Shown one piece after another: positions 1-9,483 of a DNA stretch of 64,000 bases. Source of the DNA: an uncultured Acetatifactor sp. (GTDB lineage Bacteria; Bacillota; Clostridia; Lachnospirales; Lachnospiraceae). The stretch lies in contig CAJTPH010000003.1 in assembly GCA_910578215.1 (NCBI GenBank), positions 62,001-126,000 of the forward strand, given 5' to 3'. Numbering within the stretch: position 1 is the stretch's first letter; each line of letters starts with the position of its first letter. The translations under genes were made by a program, and so were the position numbers. The notes beneath the pieces are model-generated. The model was not told the origin of the DNA and searched no databases. It saw nothing but the letters and a program-made list of their open reading frames with translations.

Positions 1-1576
1 CCTCCGTCTCCTTCACCAGCTTGTAGATCAGAGCCAGCGCCGCCAGATCGTAGACATCGAAGGCGTCTGAAGGTATCTGTACCCCATAGCCCTTGTCCCG
101 CTGCTCTCTAAGGAACTCCCGATAAATCTCAAAGATCGGTTTCTTCCATTCCTTGCCTCCATATCTGCCCCGGTATGCTTTCAGTATCGCCTTTCGTTCA
201 GCCTCGGTATATTTGATGCCCTTGCCTGTAAACTCGTCCCTGACCTTGATGAGCAGTCGCTCATTCAGCATATTGATCTTGCTCTGAACGGAAATATTCG
301 GGTTCTGGCTGACATACCGCGCCACCGCGCCCCCCGACACAAGCTCTACCAGCTGTGAGTTATGAGAGGTTTTGCTCTCATGCAGAGCCTGCGTATCCCC
401 TTTGCCTCCATGCAGCGCCTGATTACGGAGTACTGCATGAGCGCCGTCCTGTACCCTGTCCTCCTGCGTCATGTCATAAATGCCGTTCTTTCCGTCCCTT
501 AACCCCTCCACAAACTGCCTCGGATTTAAAAAGACCGATTCCGTGGAAATGCTCTCCCTCTCCAGCCTGCGTATAAAGGCTGTGAGCTCCCGGTACCAGC
601 CCTCCGTTCCCTTGACGGCTTCGCCGAGGCGCAACGGTTCGATTTGACTCCCTGCCTCATTTGGATGAGCCGCCTCATTGCACCCGGCTACAGGCTTGAC
701 ATGATATTTCTTTTCATCCCAGTCCTCGTACAGCAGGCGAATAAAAAGCTGCTCCATGGTCATCTGCCTGACCCCGTGCACATCCAGGTCCGGCAGGACA
801 CCCGTTATATAATTAAGCAAGATCCGGTTGCTGCCCACAATATAGAAATCCTCAGGGCGGAAACGCTCCTGATAATTATACAGAATGTAGGATATTCTGT
901 GCATTGCCACAGTGGTCTTTCCGGAGCCTGCAACACCCTGTACAATGATATTGTGATAGGGGGATTTGCGTATAATTTCATTCTGCTCCTTCTGGATAGT
1001 CGCCACGATCTCACCCAGCACCGCCTGCTTATTCTTGGAAAGATACTTCATCAGCAGGTCGTCGTTGGCCACAACCTCAGTGTCAAAATAGCCGATAAGC
1101 CTCCCTTCATCGATTTCATAGGTCCGCTTAAGCTTTAGATCGATGGGCAGCTTCTTCCCGTCCGGCGCAAGATAGCTGCATTTTCCCAGCCCGTTTTCAT
1201 AATAGGCGTTTGCCACCGGCGCGCGCCAGTCCACTACTATCTGGTGAGTGCTGTCCTGCGAGATACCGCCCTTTCCGATATAGAGCGATTCCTCTATTCC
1301 CAGCGTATCATCCCAAAAAATGATTCTGCCAAAGTAAGGCTTTTTCTTTGCCTTCTCGTTTCTTGCCAAAGCCATTTTCATATGCTCGTTCAAGGTGATG
1401 GTGTTGTTCAAAAGTGTCCAAAGCTCCACATCATTGTCGTGGTAATGCTCCAGCATTTCATCAATTTCTGCCTGCATACGCTTTGTCTCCTGACCGTAAT
1501 TTTCCAGGTTGTGCTCCACGATCTGAAGGGTCTGTCTCAGGTACTGTTCTTCCCACTGTCTGTCCGTATTGCGCAT
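1..1576 (-). CDS. HelD-like superfamily 1 helicase / RNA polymerase recycling ATPase (partial)
   Basis: About 525 N-terminal codons are visible; the rest lies beyond the left edge. The protein opens with a helical, charged stretch (about residues 1-60). A UvrD-type ATPase core follows, with Walker A IVQGVAGSGKTT near residue 220. A long N-terminal helix ahead of a split SF1 helicase fold is the arrangement of HelD, which removes stalled RNA polymerase from DNA in Gram-positive bacteria. The ATG at 1576 gives the expected N-terminus. The stretch between about residues 340 and 400 is low in complexity, with a repeated ALHxxK motif, and looks like an inserted linker. Family is confident. The HelD role rather than a generic UvrD/Rep helicase is inferred from the N-terminus. 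Confidence 0.82.
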   Translation of the reverse strand, partial: MRNTDRQWEEQYLRQTLQIVEHNLENYGQETKRMQAEIDEMLEHYHDNDVELWTLLNNTITLNEHMKMALARNEKAKKKPYFGRIIFWDDTLGIEESLYIGKGGISQDSTHQIVVDWRAPVANAYYENGLGKCSYLAPDGKKLPIDLKLKRTYEIDEGRLIGYFDTEVVANDDLLMKYLSKNKQAVLGEIVATIQKEQNEIIRKSPYHNIIVQGVAGSGKTTVAMHRISYILYNYQERFRPEDFYIVGSNRILLNYITGVLPDLDVHGVRQMTMEQLFIRLLYEDWDEKKYHVKPVAGCNEAAHPNEAGSQIEPLRLGEAVKGTEGWYRELTAFIRRLERESISTESVFLNPRQFVEGLRDGKNGIYDMTQEDRVQDGAHAVLRNQALHGGKGDTQALHESKTSHNSQLVELVSGGAVARYVSQNPNISVQSKINMLNERLLIKVRDEFTGKGIKYTEAERKAILKAYRGRYGGKEWKKPIFEIYREFLREQRDKGYGVQIPSDAFDVYDLAALALIYKLVKETE

Positions 1577-1911
1577 TTTCACTCCATTTCTGCGGCTGCC
1601 CTTTCCGGGCGTCTGCTGCTAATCTCCGTTTTTTTCTCAAATTGAGGCACATCCAATTCCTTGCCCCGCTTTTTGCCACGGGGTTATTGACTGTCACAGC
1701 TAAAAGTATACATGAAAGAGAAAAAAAAACTAGACTTTTCTTTTTATATGTGCTACAGTGGTATGTAGAATTTAACCTAAAAAAAGCTGTCAATAATATG
1801 ACAGCTTTTTGACGTTATTACGGTTTGGTGCCGGCGTAAAGCACTTTAAGACTTTAAAGATCAGGCTATTATTATGGCGCGGCTTGCTCCGTATCCCGGG
1901 ACAAGCGGTTT
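1577..1911. other. intergenic region with terminator, upstream of helD-like gene
   Basis: This 335-base gap lies between the MATE gene and the helD-like gene. It holds one perfect hairpin terminator (1781-1810) and a lone -10-like TATACT (minus strand) near 1706-1711 that could serve the helicase gene, although no good -35 lies at the right distance. No convincing small gene was seen. Confidence 0.5.
1774..1810 (-). terminator. intrinsic terminator after the his/GNAT/MATE operon
   Basis: Perfect 12-bp inverted repeat (AAAAAGCTGTCA / TGACAGCTTTTT) with a 6-base loop. Read on the minus strand it is followed by a run of seven T. It would end transcripts coming from the MATE gene. Confidence 0.85.
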
Positions 1912-3261
1912 TTAGCGCTTTTTATCCCGGAACAAGGTGCTTTTTATCTTAAGGTAGTACAGTAAACCAGCCATATCGGCCAGCCCCCACCCTATGGGGA
2001 TGGACCACCAGATTCCTGCAACCTTGATTTCGGGAACCGCCGACAGCGTGTAGGACAGCGCGACACGTGTGCCAAGGGAGATAACCGTAAGCACAACGGA
2101 AACCGCAGGTCTTCCAATCGCCCGGTAGAGCCCGTAAAACAAAAACAGGCAGCCGATTCCGAAGTAAAACGGCCCTATCGTATGCAGATACCGCACCCCC
2201 TCCTCAACAATATCCGTTTTCTCCGGGCTGACAAATATAAGCATAAGCGGCTTTGCCAGAAACCACAAGACCAGAGACGCTGCTGCGCAATAGGATATAA
2301 CCGTCATTACCCCATATCTGATTCCCTTTCTGATCCGTCCGTTCTGTCCTGCCCCGGCATTTTGCGCTATGAAGGTGGAAAACGCGTTTCCGTATTCCTG
2401 AACCGGCATATAGGCGAAAGCGTCTATCTTTACCGCAGCCGCAAACGCCGCCATAACCGTAGTTCCGAAGCTGTTCACGATCCCCTGTACCATAAGGATA
2501 CCCAGATTCATTACGGACTGCTGCAGGCATGTAAGGACGGAGTAATTGGCGATTTCCAGCATGCTGCGCCCTTTTATCCCGAAATGCCCAAACGCCCGCC
2601 TGACCTCCCGGCTTCTCGCCAGGGTATAGATCCCGATTCCAAAGCCGGATATATACTGGGACAGAATCGTTGCGATCGCCGCCCCGGCTGTGCCCTGGCT
2701 GTATACCGCCACGAGCAATATGTCCAGCCCGATATTCAACAGGGTGGATATTCCCAAAAAGACCAGAGGAATCACCGAATTTCCCAACGCCTTAATATAC
2801 GCACCGAAGAAATTATATATGGCGACGGCAGGAATTCCCCAAAAAATAATAATCAGATAATCCCTGGTGATATCCTTAATCTCCGGGGGAATATTCATCC
2901 AGACCAAAATCCTGTCCACACCCAAAATCGACGCTGCCGTGAGCAGCACCGCTATAAGCGCCACCATTAAAAAAGAAGCGCAAATACTGTTTTCAAGCCC
3001 CTTTTCATCCTGTCTGCCAAAGCATAATGAAAATACCACTCCGCTGCCCATGCAGAGCCCCAGCAAAACGGATGTCAAAAACGTCATCAGCGCAAAGGCG
3101 GACCCCACTGCTGCCAATGCGTTGGAGCCCGCAAAACGCCCTACCACCCATGTATCCACAACATTGTATCCCTGCTGCAGTATATTCCCAAGTATCATGG
3201 GCAGCGCAAATAAACACATGGTCGGGAATACGGAACCCTTTGTCAAATCCTTCTGATTCAT
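1912..3261 (-). CDS. MATE family efflux transporter
   Basis: A 449-residue polytopic membrane protein of the multidrug and toxin extrusion family, which exports cationic compounds using a Na+ or H+ gradient. The N-terminus (MNQKDLTKGS, then hydrophobic segments beginning MCLFALPMILGNILQQ) and the motif VVDTWVVGRFAGSNALAAVG are typical, with about 12 membrane segments in two halves. A longer in-frame extension to 3459 would run into the upstream GNAT gene, so the ATG at 3261 is preferred; its GGGGAG ribosome site is rather distant (about 15 bases). It is the last gene of the run that begins at hisZ, 76 bases after the GNAT gene. Substrate cannot be told. Confidence 0.88.
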   Translation of the reverse strand: MNQKDLTKGSVFPTMCLFALPMILGNILQQGYNVVDTWVVGRFAGSNALAAVGSAFALMTFLTSVLLGLCMGSGVVFSLCFGRQDEKGLENSICASFLMVALIAVLLTAASILGVDRILVWMNIPPEIKDITRDYLIIIFWGIPAVAIYNFFGAYIKALGNSVIPLVFLGISTLLNIGLDILLVAVYSQGTAGAAIATILSQYISGFGIGIYTLARSREVRRAFGHFGIKGRSMLEIANYSVLTCLQQSVMNLGILMVQGIVNSFGTTVMAAFAAAVKIDAFAYMPVQEYGNAFSTFIAQNAGAGQNGRIRKGIRYGVMTVISYCAAASLVLWFLAKPLMLIFVSPEKTDIVEEGVRYLHTIGPFYFGIGCLFLFYGLYRAIGRPAVSVVLTVISLGTRVALSYTLSAVPEIKVAGIWWSIPIGWGLADMAGLLYYLKIKSTLFRDKKR

Positions 3262-3337
3262 AATACCGTCAACAGTCTCCCCTGTGTGTCTGGGAACTGT
3301 TCTGTCAGTCCCCTTTTTCTTCCGCTCCTTGAGCTGA

Positions 3338-4126
3338 TCAGCTGTCCCAGCGGATCTCGTATGCGGTGTACGCATATGCATAATGATAGCCCAGCTTCTG
3401 GGCCAATGCCACGGAAGCCCTGTTCTGGGCGTCCCAGCTGGGATATAAGCCTCTGTCAAGGCATTCCAGAATCAGCCTTGCTCCGCAGATCAACGCCAAT
3501 CCCTTTCTTCTGTAATCCTTCCTGGTGTCTATTTCGATCTCTATGCCCTGCCTGTATACAGAATAGGAGGAGGCGCCGGCTACAATCTCTCCGTCTCTCA
3601 GGATCACAAAGCCCAGCCCATACCTGGCATATATATCGGAGGATTCAAACTGGACTACCAGATCCCTTGACCAGGGCTGTTCCCAGCACCGTTTATACAA
3701 CGCCTCGTCTATGCTGTGCAGAGAATAGCCCTCCTGTATATTGCCGACGATTTGGCTCAGATATTTTCTGTCGAAAACATCCGCTTCCTTTTTTATGGCG
3801 TACCGCTCCACCTTTGTGGCGGCATTTTGATAAATGTCTTCTATCAGCTCCGCCCATTGTCCGTTCTGCGGAACCATGATTATAAAATTCTGCCCGCCCC
3901 CCGGCCTATATTTCACCAGATCCGGATTTGGGGCTCCCGCCAAAAAACAGAAATCTCCCAAAACCGCTATTGCCGAACCGGGGGCATCCAAATCGTCCGC
4001 ATAAACCGCACCCATGACCTGCTCCTGTTCGTTTACGCCCTCCAGGCAGGTCCATATTAAGCTTTCCTCCCATCCCTCGAACAGCTTCTTTACGCAATCC
4101 GTATCCTCTATACGATACAACTCCAA
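3338..4126 (-). CDS. GNAT family N-acetyltransferase
   Basis: 262 residues. The C-terminal 110 residues contain the acetyl-CoA-binding GNAT motif: IEIEIDTRKDYRRKGLA, where RKGLA is the Q/RxxGxA-type pyrophosphate loop, followed by WDAQNRASVALAQKLGY, the usual motif B helix. The N-terminal half is not clearly related to a catalytic domain; this two-part layout matches the 'GNAT acetyltransferase' proteins of Firmicutes about 250 residues long. The start lies 7 bases after the hisIE stop, so it is probably co-transcribed with the histidine genes. Substrate unknown. Confidence 0.82.
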   Translation of the reverse strand: MELYRIEDTDCVKKLFEGWEESLIWTCLEGVNEQEQVMGAVYADDLDAPGSAIAVLGDFCFLAGAPNPDLVKYRPGGGQNFIIMVPQNGQWAELIEDIYQNAATKVERYAIKKEADVFDRKYLSQIVGNIQEGYSLHSIDEALYKRCWEQPWSRDLVVQFESSDIYARYGLGFVILRDGEIVAGASSYSVYRQGIEIEIDTRKDYRRKGLALICGARLILECLDRGLYPSWDAQNRASVALAQKLGYHYAYAYTAYEIRWDS

Positions 4127-4133
4127 GCCCTCC

Positions 4134-5438
4134 TCACCTGTTTGCCAGCTCCGTGGTGATCTCCTCCCAGCTCACATCCTTCTCCACCATCAGCACCATC
4201 ATGTGATAGAGGAAGTCGCTGATTTCATATTTCACCTCGTTTGCGTTGGGATTCTTTGCCGCAATGACGATCTCGGTGGCCTCCTCGCCCAGCTTCTTAA
4301 GAATCTTGTCGATTCCCTTGTCAAAAAGATAATTGGTATATGAGCCCTCCTTGGGATGTACCTTTCTGTCCTTAATTACATTCAGCACCTCCTCAAAGAC
4401 CGAAAGCGGGTTGTCCGCCACCTCATAGTCCTTTTGAAGGATCTGATTAAAGAAACAGCTTCTTGCGCCGGTATGGCAGGCGGCGCCCACCTGGGAAACC
4501 TTCGCCAGAATCGTGTCCATGTCGCAGTCCGCGGTCAGGCTTTTCACGTACTGGAAATGTCCGCTGGTCTCGCCCTTCAGCCACAGCTCGCTCCTGCTAC
4601 GGGAAAAATAAGTCATCCTCCCGGTAGACAGGGTCCGCTGATAGGCTTCCTCGTTCATGTAAGCCATCATCAGCACCTCCGACGTGCGGTAGTCCTGCAC
4701 GATGACCGGCACCATGCCGTCCGAATTTTTCTTAAAGTCTTCCCACCGGAAGGCCGCTTCAAAGCTCTCCACCGGAATATGATTCTCCCTGCACAGCTCC
4801 TTCAGGGTCAAAATCTCCCTGTAATTGTCATTGATAATATTTCCGGTGACCCCGCAAACATTGTCATGGGCAAAAATTTCCAGAAGCTTATTCAGCGCAA
4901 GCTCTCTTATCTGCACATAAAAGGGCAGGGATATGGCGCTCTCCGTCTCCCGTATCCGGTGCGGATTTAAAAGAATCAGCCCTGAGACATATTTCTCCAA
5001 AAGCTCCCTGTTTGCGGATAAAACCTCCCCAGCCGGCGCCGCGTTCCCGCCTCCAAGGGATGCAAGGATCTTATCTTTGCCGAATTTCAGGGAAACCTCC
5101 TCTGTGATTGCAATATTTCCTTCATTATCATAATCCAGTACCGCGCGCCTGCAGCCCGCATACAGCAGCTTCTTGATGTCCTCCATGCGTTTCACATTGC
5201 CCGCCCCGATCACATCCATCTCCGCCGCGGCACAGATTTCCTTGAGAACGTCCAACGCCGCCTCATGCTCCTCGTCCCCCCGGGACAAATCGAACACAAT
5301 CAGCTCGTCGGCGTTATTCTGATTATATAAATCCACAAGCCGCAAGGGCTCCGTTTCCACTATGGCGGTATCGTCCAAGCCCTTAACCGCATGACCGTGG
5401 TACAGATAAATACAGGGCACGAATTTTTTGATTGTCAT
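4134..5438 (-). CDS. hisIE: HisIE with an N-terminal degenerate HisA/HisF-like domain
   Basis: 434 residues in three parts. Residues about 226-335 are phosphoribosyl-AMP cyclohydrolase (HisI): the DCDMD metal site and the zinc cysteines in ACHTG and SCFF are present. Residues about 345-434 are phosphoribosyl-ATP pyrophosphatase (HisE), with a helical core carrying [16 protein letters not shown]. These are steps 2 and 3 of histidine synthesis. Residues 1-225 resemble the HisA/HisF barrel: [13 protein letters not shown] aligns with the HisF start PCLDVKDGRVVKG. The first catalytic aspartate (HisF D11) is tyrosine here, and the second (HisF D130 region) reads ILASLGG without an aspartate. The barrel is therefore probably structural or regulatory. 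Expression is with hisB just upstream (24-base gap). Confidence 0.9.
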   Translation of the reverse strand: MTIKKFVPCIYLYHGHAVKGLDDTAIVETEPLRLVDLYNQNNADELIVFDLSRGDEEHEAALDVLKEICAAAEMDVIGAGNVKRMEDIKKLLYAGCRRAVLDYDNEGNIAITEEVSLKFGKDKILASLGGGNAAPAGEVLSANRELLEKYVSGLILLNPHRIRETESAISLPFYVQIRELALNKLLEIFAHDNVCGVTGNIINDNYREILTLKELCRENHIPVESFEAAFRWEDFKKNSDGMVPVIVQDYRTSEVLMMAYMNEEAYQRTLSTGRMTYFSRSRSELWLKGETSGHFQYVKSLTADCDMDTILAKVSQVGAACHTGARSCFFNQILQKDYEVADNPLSVFEEVLNVIKDRKVHPKEGSYTNYLFDKGIDKILKKLGEEATEIVIAAKNPNANEVKYEISDFLYHMMVLMVEKDVSWEEITTELANR

Positions 5439-5462
5439 ATGTATCTATTCGCCTTTCTTTTC

Positions 5463-6059
5463 CTACAGACTTCCCTTTGTGCTCAAAACATCCGTGACAC
5501 GGCTGTCAAATCCCGTGGCCATGTCAAGCGCCTTTGCAAACGCCTTAAACATCGCTTCGATCATATGATGAGCGTTGACGCCGTCCAGCAGCTTGATATG
5601 CAGGTTCATCCCCGCACTGTAGGAAACCGCGTAAAAAAATTCCCTTACAAGCTCCGTGTCCAGCTCCCCCACCCTTTCCACAGGGAAAACACAGTCAAAA
5701 TTCAGATAAGGCCTGCCGCACAGGTCCACCGCGCAGAGAACCAGAGCATCGTCCATGGGCAGGATAAAGGAGCCATAGCGCCGGATGCCCTTTTTGTCGC
5801 CGGCAGCCCTGGCAACCGCCTGCCCCAGCACAATGCCGGTATCCTCCACGGTGTGATGTCCGTCCACCTGCAAATCTCCCTTTACCCTGCAGTCCAGGTC
5901 AAAAAAACCATGCCTGGAAAAGCCCTCCAGCATATGGTCAAAAAAGCCTATTCCCGTGGAGATCTCCGCTCTGCCGCTGCCGTCCAGATTCAATGTAACG
6001 GATATGTCCGTCTCCCTTGTGGTTCTGTTTATTTCCGCCGTCCTGTTCGCCTCCGCCAT
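5463..6059 (-). CDS. hisB: imidazoleglycerol-phosphate dehydratase
   Basis: 198 residues, the normal size of a stand-alone HisB. It removes water from imidazole-glycerol phosphate, using Mn2+. The duplicated half-domains are visible with GIGFFDHML, DGHHTVED and NAHHMIEAMFKAF, which carry the metal-binding histidines and glutamates. The ATG at 6059 has a good GGAGG ribosome site 8 bases upstream. The first ~14 residues (AEANRT / AEINRT) repeat the pattern of the untranslated DNA just upstream, so the very N-terminus seems to have grown by local duplication. Confidence 0.96.
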   Translation of the reverse strand: MAEANRTAEINRTTRETDISVTLNLDGSGRAEISTGIGFFDHMLEGFSRHGFFDLDCRVKGDLQVDGHHTVEDTGIVLGQAVARAAGDKKGIRRYGSFILPMDDALVLCAVDLCGRPYLNFDCVFPVERVGELDTELVREFFYAVSYSAGMNLHIKLLDGVNAHHMIEAMFKAFAKALDMATGFDSRVTDVLSTKGSL

Positions 6060-6086
6060 TCTGTTTACCTCCGCTGTCCTGCTTAT

Positions 6087-6229
6087 TTCCGCCTCGCTTC
6101 TTATACCTGCCGTACCGCCTGCTTCTGCTTTGCTGCTCTACCTGCCTCAGCTCACTTCCGACGCTCTGCCTGCTTATTCCTGCCGTACTGCCTGCTTCCG
6201 CTTTGCTGCTCATACCTGCCGCAGCTCAC
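6087..6229. repeat. imperfect tandem duplication between hisD and hisB
   Basis: Two neighbouring copies (6087-6155, 69 bp; 6156-6229, 74 bp) share a similar course, each ending in CAGCTCAC and containing TGCCGTAC and CTTTGCTGCTC. They fill the gap between the hisD stop and the hisB ribosome site. Confidence 0.8.
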
Positions 6230-6232
6230 TTT

Positions 6233-7537
6233 TTACTCGTCATCCGCCTGCTCGAACCTTACCCTGACGCTGTTTGCGTGGGCCGTCAGTCCCTCGCCCT
6301 CCGCAAAGGTCTCAATGTCCTTATGTACCCTTTGAAGCGCCTCTCTCGAATAGGAGATAATGCTTGTCTTCTTGATAAAGTCGTCCACGTTTACCGGCGA
6401 GAAGAACTTTGCCGTTCCGTTGGTGGGCAGGATGTGGTTGGGACCCGCAAAATAATCTCCCAGGGGCTCGGACGCATATTCTCCCATAAAGATTGCCCCC
6501 GCGTTGCGGATCTTTGTCATAATCTCAAAGGGATTGGCCGTCAAAATCTCCAGGTGCTCAGACGCGATTTCGTTCACGGCATCTACGGCGTCCTGCATGG
6601 ATTCCGCCACCAGAATATAGCCGTAGTTATCCAGGGATTTCCGAATAATATCCTTTCGCGAAAGCTCCTCCGTAAATATGTCCACCTGTGCCGACACCTT
6701 CTCTGCAAGCTCCCTTGACGTTGTGATAAGGATAGCGCTGGCAAGCTCGTCATGCTCCGCCTGGGAGAGCAGGTCTGCCGCCACATACCGGGGATTTGCC
6801 GTCTCGTCGGCAAGCACCAGTATCTCGCTGGGACCTGCAATGGAATCAATGCTTACATAGCCGTAAACCGCCTTCTTCGCCAGCGCCACAAAGATGTTGC
6901 CGGGACCGGCAATCTTATCCACCTTGGGAACGGACTCCGTGCCAAAGGCAAGAGCGGCAATGGCCTGGGCGCCCCCCACCTTGTAAATGGTATCCACTCC
7001 CGCGATGTCCGCCGCAACAAGGGTGCCGGGATTGACCTGCCCGTCTGCCCCGGGAGGGGTCGTCATAATGATCTCTCCCACTCCAGCAACTCTGGCGGGA
7101 ATAACATTCATAAGGACGCTGGAGGGATAAGCCGCCTTGCCGCCGGGCACATAGACGCCTGCCCTTGCAATCGGGGTAATTTTCATTCCAAGGATGGTGC
7201 CGTCCTCCTTCGCGTCAAACCAGCTGTTCCGCAGCTGCCTGGCGTGAAAGGCTCTGATGTTTTCCGCGGATCTTCTGATCACCTGAACCAGCCCCACATC
7301 CAGCTTCGTGTAGGCATCTTCGATTTCCTGCCTTGTCACCCTGATATTTTCCGGGGTCAGCGCATATTTATCAAACTGCAGCGTATAGTCAAAAACCGCA
7401 CTGTCCCCCTTTGCCTTCACATTCTCTATGATGTCGTTCACGACAGACTCATACTGAGAATAATTGTTAGGGCTCCTTTTTAACAGATCGTTTAATATAT
7501 CCTGTCTGACTTCTTTGGTCAATTCTATTATCCGCAT
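6233..7537 (-). CDS. hisD: histidinol dehydrogenase
   Basis: 434 residues. It oxidises L-histidinol to L-histidine in two NAD+-dependent steps. The sequence carries the zinc-ligand region LLSQAEHDE, the PGPGN-like signature KIAGPGNIFVALAKK, and the C-terminal GPNHILPTNGTA. The ATG at 7537 follows AGGAGC at good spacing; an in-frame extension to 7612 adds 25 residues unlike the family and is not used. It sits between hisG and hisB in the operon. Confidence 0.97.
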   Translation of the reverse strand: MRIIELTKEVRQDILNDLLKRSPNNYSQYESVVNDIIENVKAKGDSAVFDYTLQFDKYALTPENIRVTRQEIEDAYTKLDVGLVQVIRRSAENIRAFHARQLRNSWFDAKEDGTILGMKITPIARAGVYVPGGKAAYPSSVLMNVIPARVAGVGEIIMTTPPGADGQVNPGTLVAADIAGVDTIYKVGGAQAIAALAFGTESVPKVDKIAGPGNIFVALAKKAVYGYVSIDSIAGPSEILVLADETANPRYVAADLLSQAEHDELASAILITTSRELAEKVSAQVDIFTEELSRKDIIRKSLDNYGYILVAESMQDAVDAVNEIASEHLEILTANPFEIMTKIRNAGAIFMGEYASEPLGDYFAGPNHILPTNGTAKFFSPVNVDDFIKKTSIISYSREALQRVHKDIETFAEGEGLTAHANSVRVRFEQADDE

Positions 7538-7620
7538 TTTTGCTCCTATCTGCGCTATAGTGCGCATGCCAATCCATATTCCGTGTCTGCTCCCTGACGC
7601 GTGCCTGGGCACACCTCAGA

Positions 7621-8271
7621 TCAGGAATTGATCAGCCCCCTGACTCTGCCCACAAGCTCCTTGATGCGTTCCCTTTCCATCTGCATGCTGACCGGGTTGA
7701 CAATCATCCTTGCCGACAGGGGACACACCTCCTCCAGCACCTCCAACCCGTTCTCCCGCAGCGTGGAACCGGTTTCCACAATGTCCACGATCACATCGGA
7801 AAGCTCCACCAGCGGTCCCAGCTCCACCGAGCCGTTTAATTTGATGATATCCACGGTCTGATGCTTTTTGTTATAAAAATAATCCTTGGCAATATTGGGG
7901 TACTTGCTTGCCACCCGGATTCGCTCATGATGCAGCAAAAGCTCCCTTGCGGAGGCGGGACCGCAGACGCACATGCGGCATTTGCCGAAGCCCAGATCCA
8001 GCACCTCGTACACATTGCGGTTTTCCTCCATCACGGTATCTCTGCCCACGACCCCTATATCCGCCGCGCCGTATTCCACATAGGTGGGCACATCGGGTCC
8101 CTTTGCCAGAAAGAACCTCAGCTTCAGCTCCTCATTGGCATAAATCAGCTTTCTGGAATTTTTATCCTTCATCTCCTGGCAGGTAATGCCTATTTCCTCA
8201 AAAAGCTCCAGCGTTTTATATGCAAGACGCCCCTTCCCCAGGGCAAAGGTCAAATATCTGTCCTCACTCAT
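7621..8271 (-). CDS. hisG: ATP phosphoribosyltransferase, short form
   Basis: 216 residues, lacking the C-terminal regulatory ACT-like domain of the long form, so it needs HisZ (the next upstream gene) for activity and feedback control. It condenses ATP and PRPP, the first committed step of the pathway. Visible motifs are the N-terminal ALGKGRLA, ADIGVVGRD, and the PRPP-binding loop VDIVETGSTLRENGL. Confidence 0.97.
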   Translation of the reverse strand: MSEDRYLTFALGKGRLAYKTLELFEEIGITCQEMKDKNSRKLIYANEELKLRFFLAKGPDVPTYVEYGAADIGVVGRDTVMEENRNVYEVLDLGFGKCRMCVCGPASARELLLHHERIRVASKYPNIAKDYFYNKKHQTVDIIKLNGSVELGPLVELSDVIVDIVETGSTLRENGLEVLEEVCPLSARMIVNPVSMQMERERIKELVGRVRGLINS

Positions 8272-8325
8272 TCACGTCGTTCCTCCTGTTCCGGCTCCCG
8301 GTTACGGAAGCCTGTTCCGGCCGTT

Positions 8326-9483
8326 TCACCTCAGCCTCCCCTTAAAAGCCTCATTATGACAGGACGCCTCATTTGCTACATTTACAAGCGCCGCCGCAAT
8401 TCCTTTTCTGCGAAGCTCCTGTACCTCTGCCAGCTTTTCCTGATAATCCTCCGGTCTGTAGGGTACGATCTTAACCGCCTCCGGCAGAGGAAGGTCTACC
8501 TTCTGCCTGGACAGCGCCTCAAGAATACTGTCAACCACCACGCAGAAGCCAACCGCGGGAGCCTCCTTCCCGAATTGGTGAAGCAGTCTGTCATATCTGC
8601 CGCCCTTCACAATGGCTTCCCCAATCCCGTAGGTATAAGCCTTGAAAATCACTCCGGTATAATATTTATACTTACTCAGCATACCCAGGTCAAAGGATAT
8701 ATAATCCGCCACACCATACAGCCTCAGAACCTGATAAAGCTTCCGAAGCCGCTCCAACGCCCCGAAGGAACGGGCATTGCCTACCATGGACTCCGCCTCG
8801 TCCAGGGAACCCATGTCCCCGAACATATCCGCAACCTTTAAAAGCCTTTCACGGTAAGGCTCAGGCACCTCTCTCTCCTCCAGCAGCTCCTGGGCCGCAA
8901 AATAATTTTTGCCGGAGATAAACGCTCTCAAATCGGTTTCCGTCTCCTCATCCAGACCTGCGTCCTCACACAGACCCTTAAAATATTCCACCTCTCCAAC
9001 GGATACCTGAAAACGCGTTAAGCCTGTGCTCAAAAGCGCGTGCACCACCATGCTGATCATTTCCGCATCCGCCTCCACGCTGGGATCTCCGATCAGCTCC
9101 GCGCCCATCTGCGTGACCTCCTTCAGCTTACCCCGCAGGTTTGAGGTGTTTGTAAAGGTATTTCCCATATAGCTGAAGCGCAGGGGCACCTGCTCCTCAC
9201 AGAAATATTTTGCCGCGCATCTCGCAATGGAAGGCGTAAAGTCCGGGCGCAGCACCAGCGTGTTGCCCTCCTTGTCAAAAAATTTATACAGCTCCTTGCT
9301 GGGAGTCGTGCCTATCTCCTTGGAAAATACGTCAAAAAACTCAAACACAGGAGTCTGTATATCCTCATATCCATACAGTCTTAAGGATTCGTGCAGCCTG
9401 CTCTCCACATGCAGCTTCCGCGCATATTCCTTTCCGTAAATATCCCTAACTCCCTCGGGAGTGTGCAGCAATTGTTTACTCAT
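8326..9483 (-). CDS. hisZ: ATP phosphoribosyltransferase regulatory subunit
   Basis: 385 residues related to the catalytic core of histidyl-tRNA synthetase, with motif 2-like LRPDFTPSIAR and the C-terminal motif AIVKGGRYDRLLHQFG, but without the tRNA anticodon-binding domain typical of HisRS. It forms the hetero-octamer with the short HisG and carries the histidine feedback site. First gene of the operon, with a promoter and a leader of about 165 bases upstream. Confidence 0.95.
   Translation of the reverse strand: MSKQLLHTPEGVRDIYGKEYARKLHVESRLHESLRLYGYEDIQTPVFEFFDVFSKEIGTTPSKELYKFFDKEGNTLVLRPDFTPSIARCAAKYFCEEQVPLRFSYMGNTFTNTSNLRGKLKEVTQMGAELIGDPSVEADAEMISMVVHALLSTGLTRFQVSVGEVEYFKGLCEDAGLDEETETDLRAFISGKNYFAAQELLEEREVPEPYRERLLKVADMFGDMGSLDEAESMVGNARSFGALERLRKLYQVLRLYGVADYISFDLGMLSKYKYYTGVIFKAYTYGIGEAIVKGGRYDRLLHQFGKEAPAVGFCVVVDSILEALSRQKVDLPLPEAVKIVPYRPEDYQEKLAEVQELRRKGIAAALVNVANEASCHNEAFKGRLR

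Noticed and set aside
3262..3459. 66-residue N-terminal extension of the first MATE protein
   Set aside because: It overlaps the GNAT gene, is not hydrophobic and has no family counterpart.
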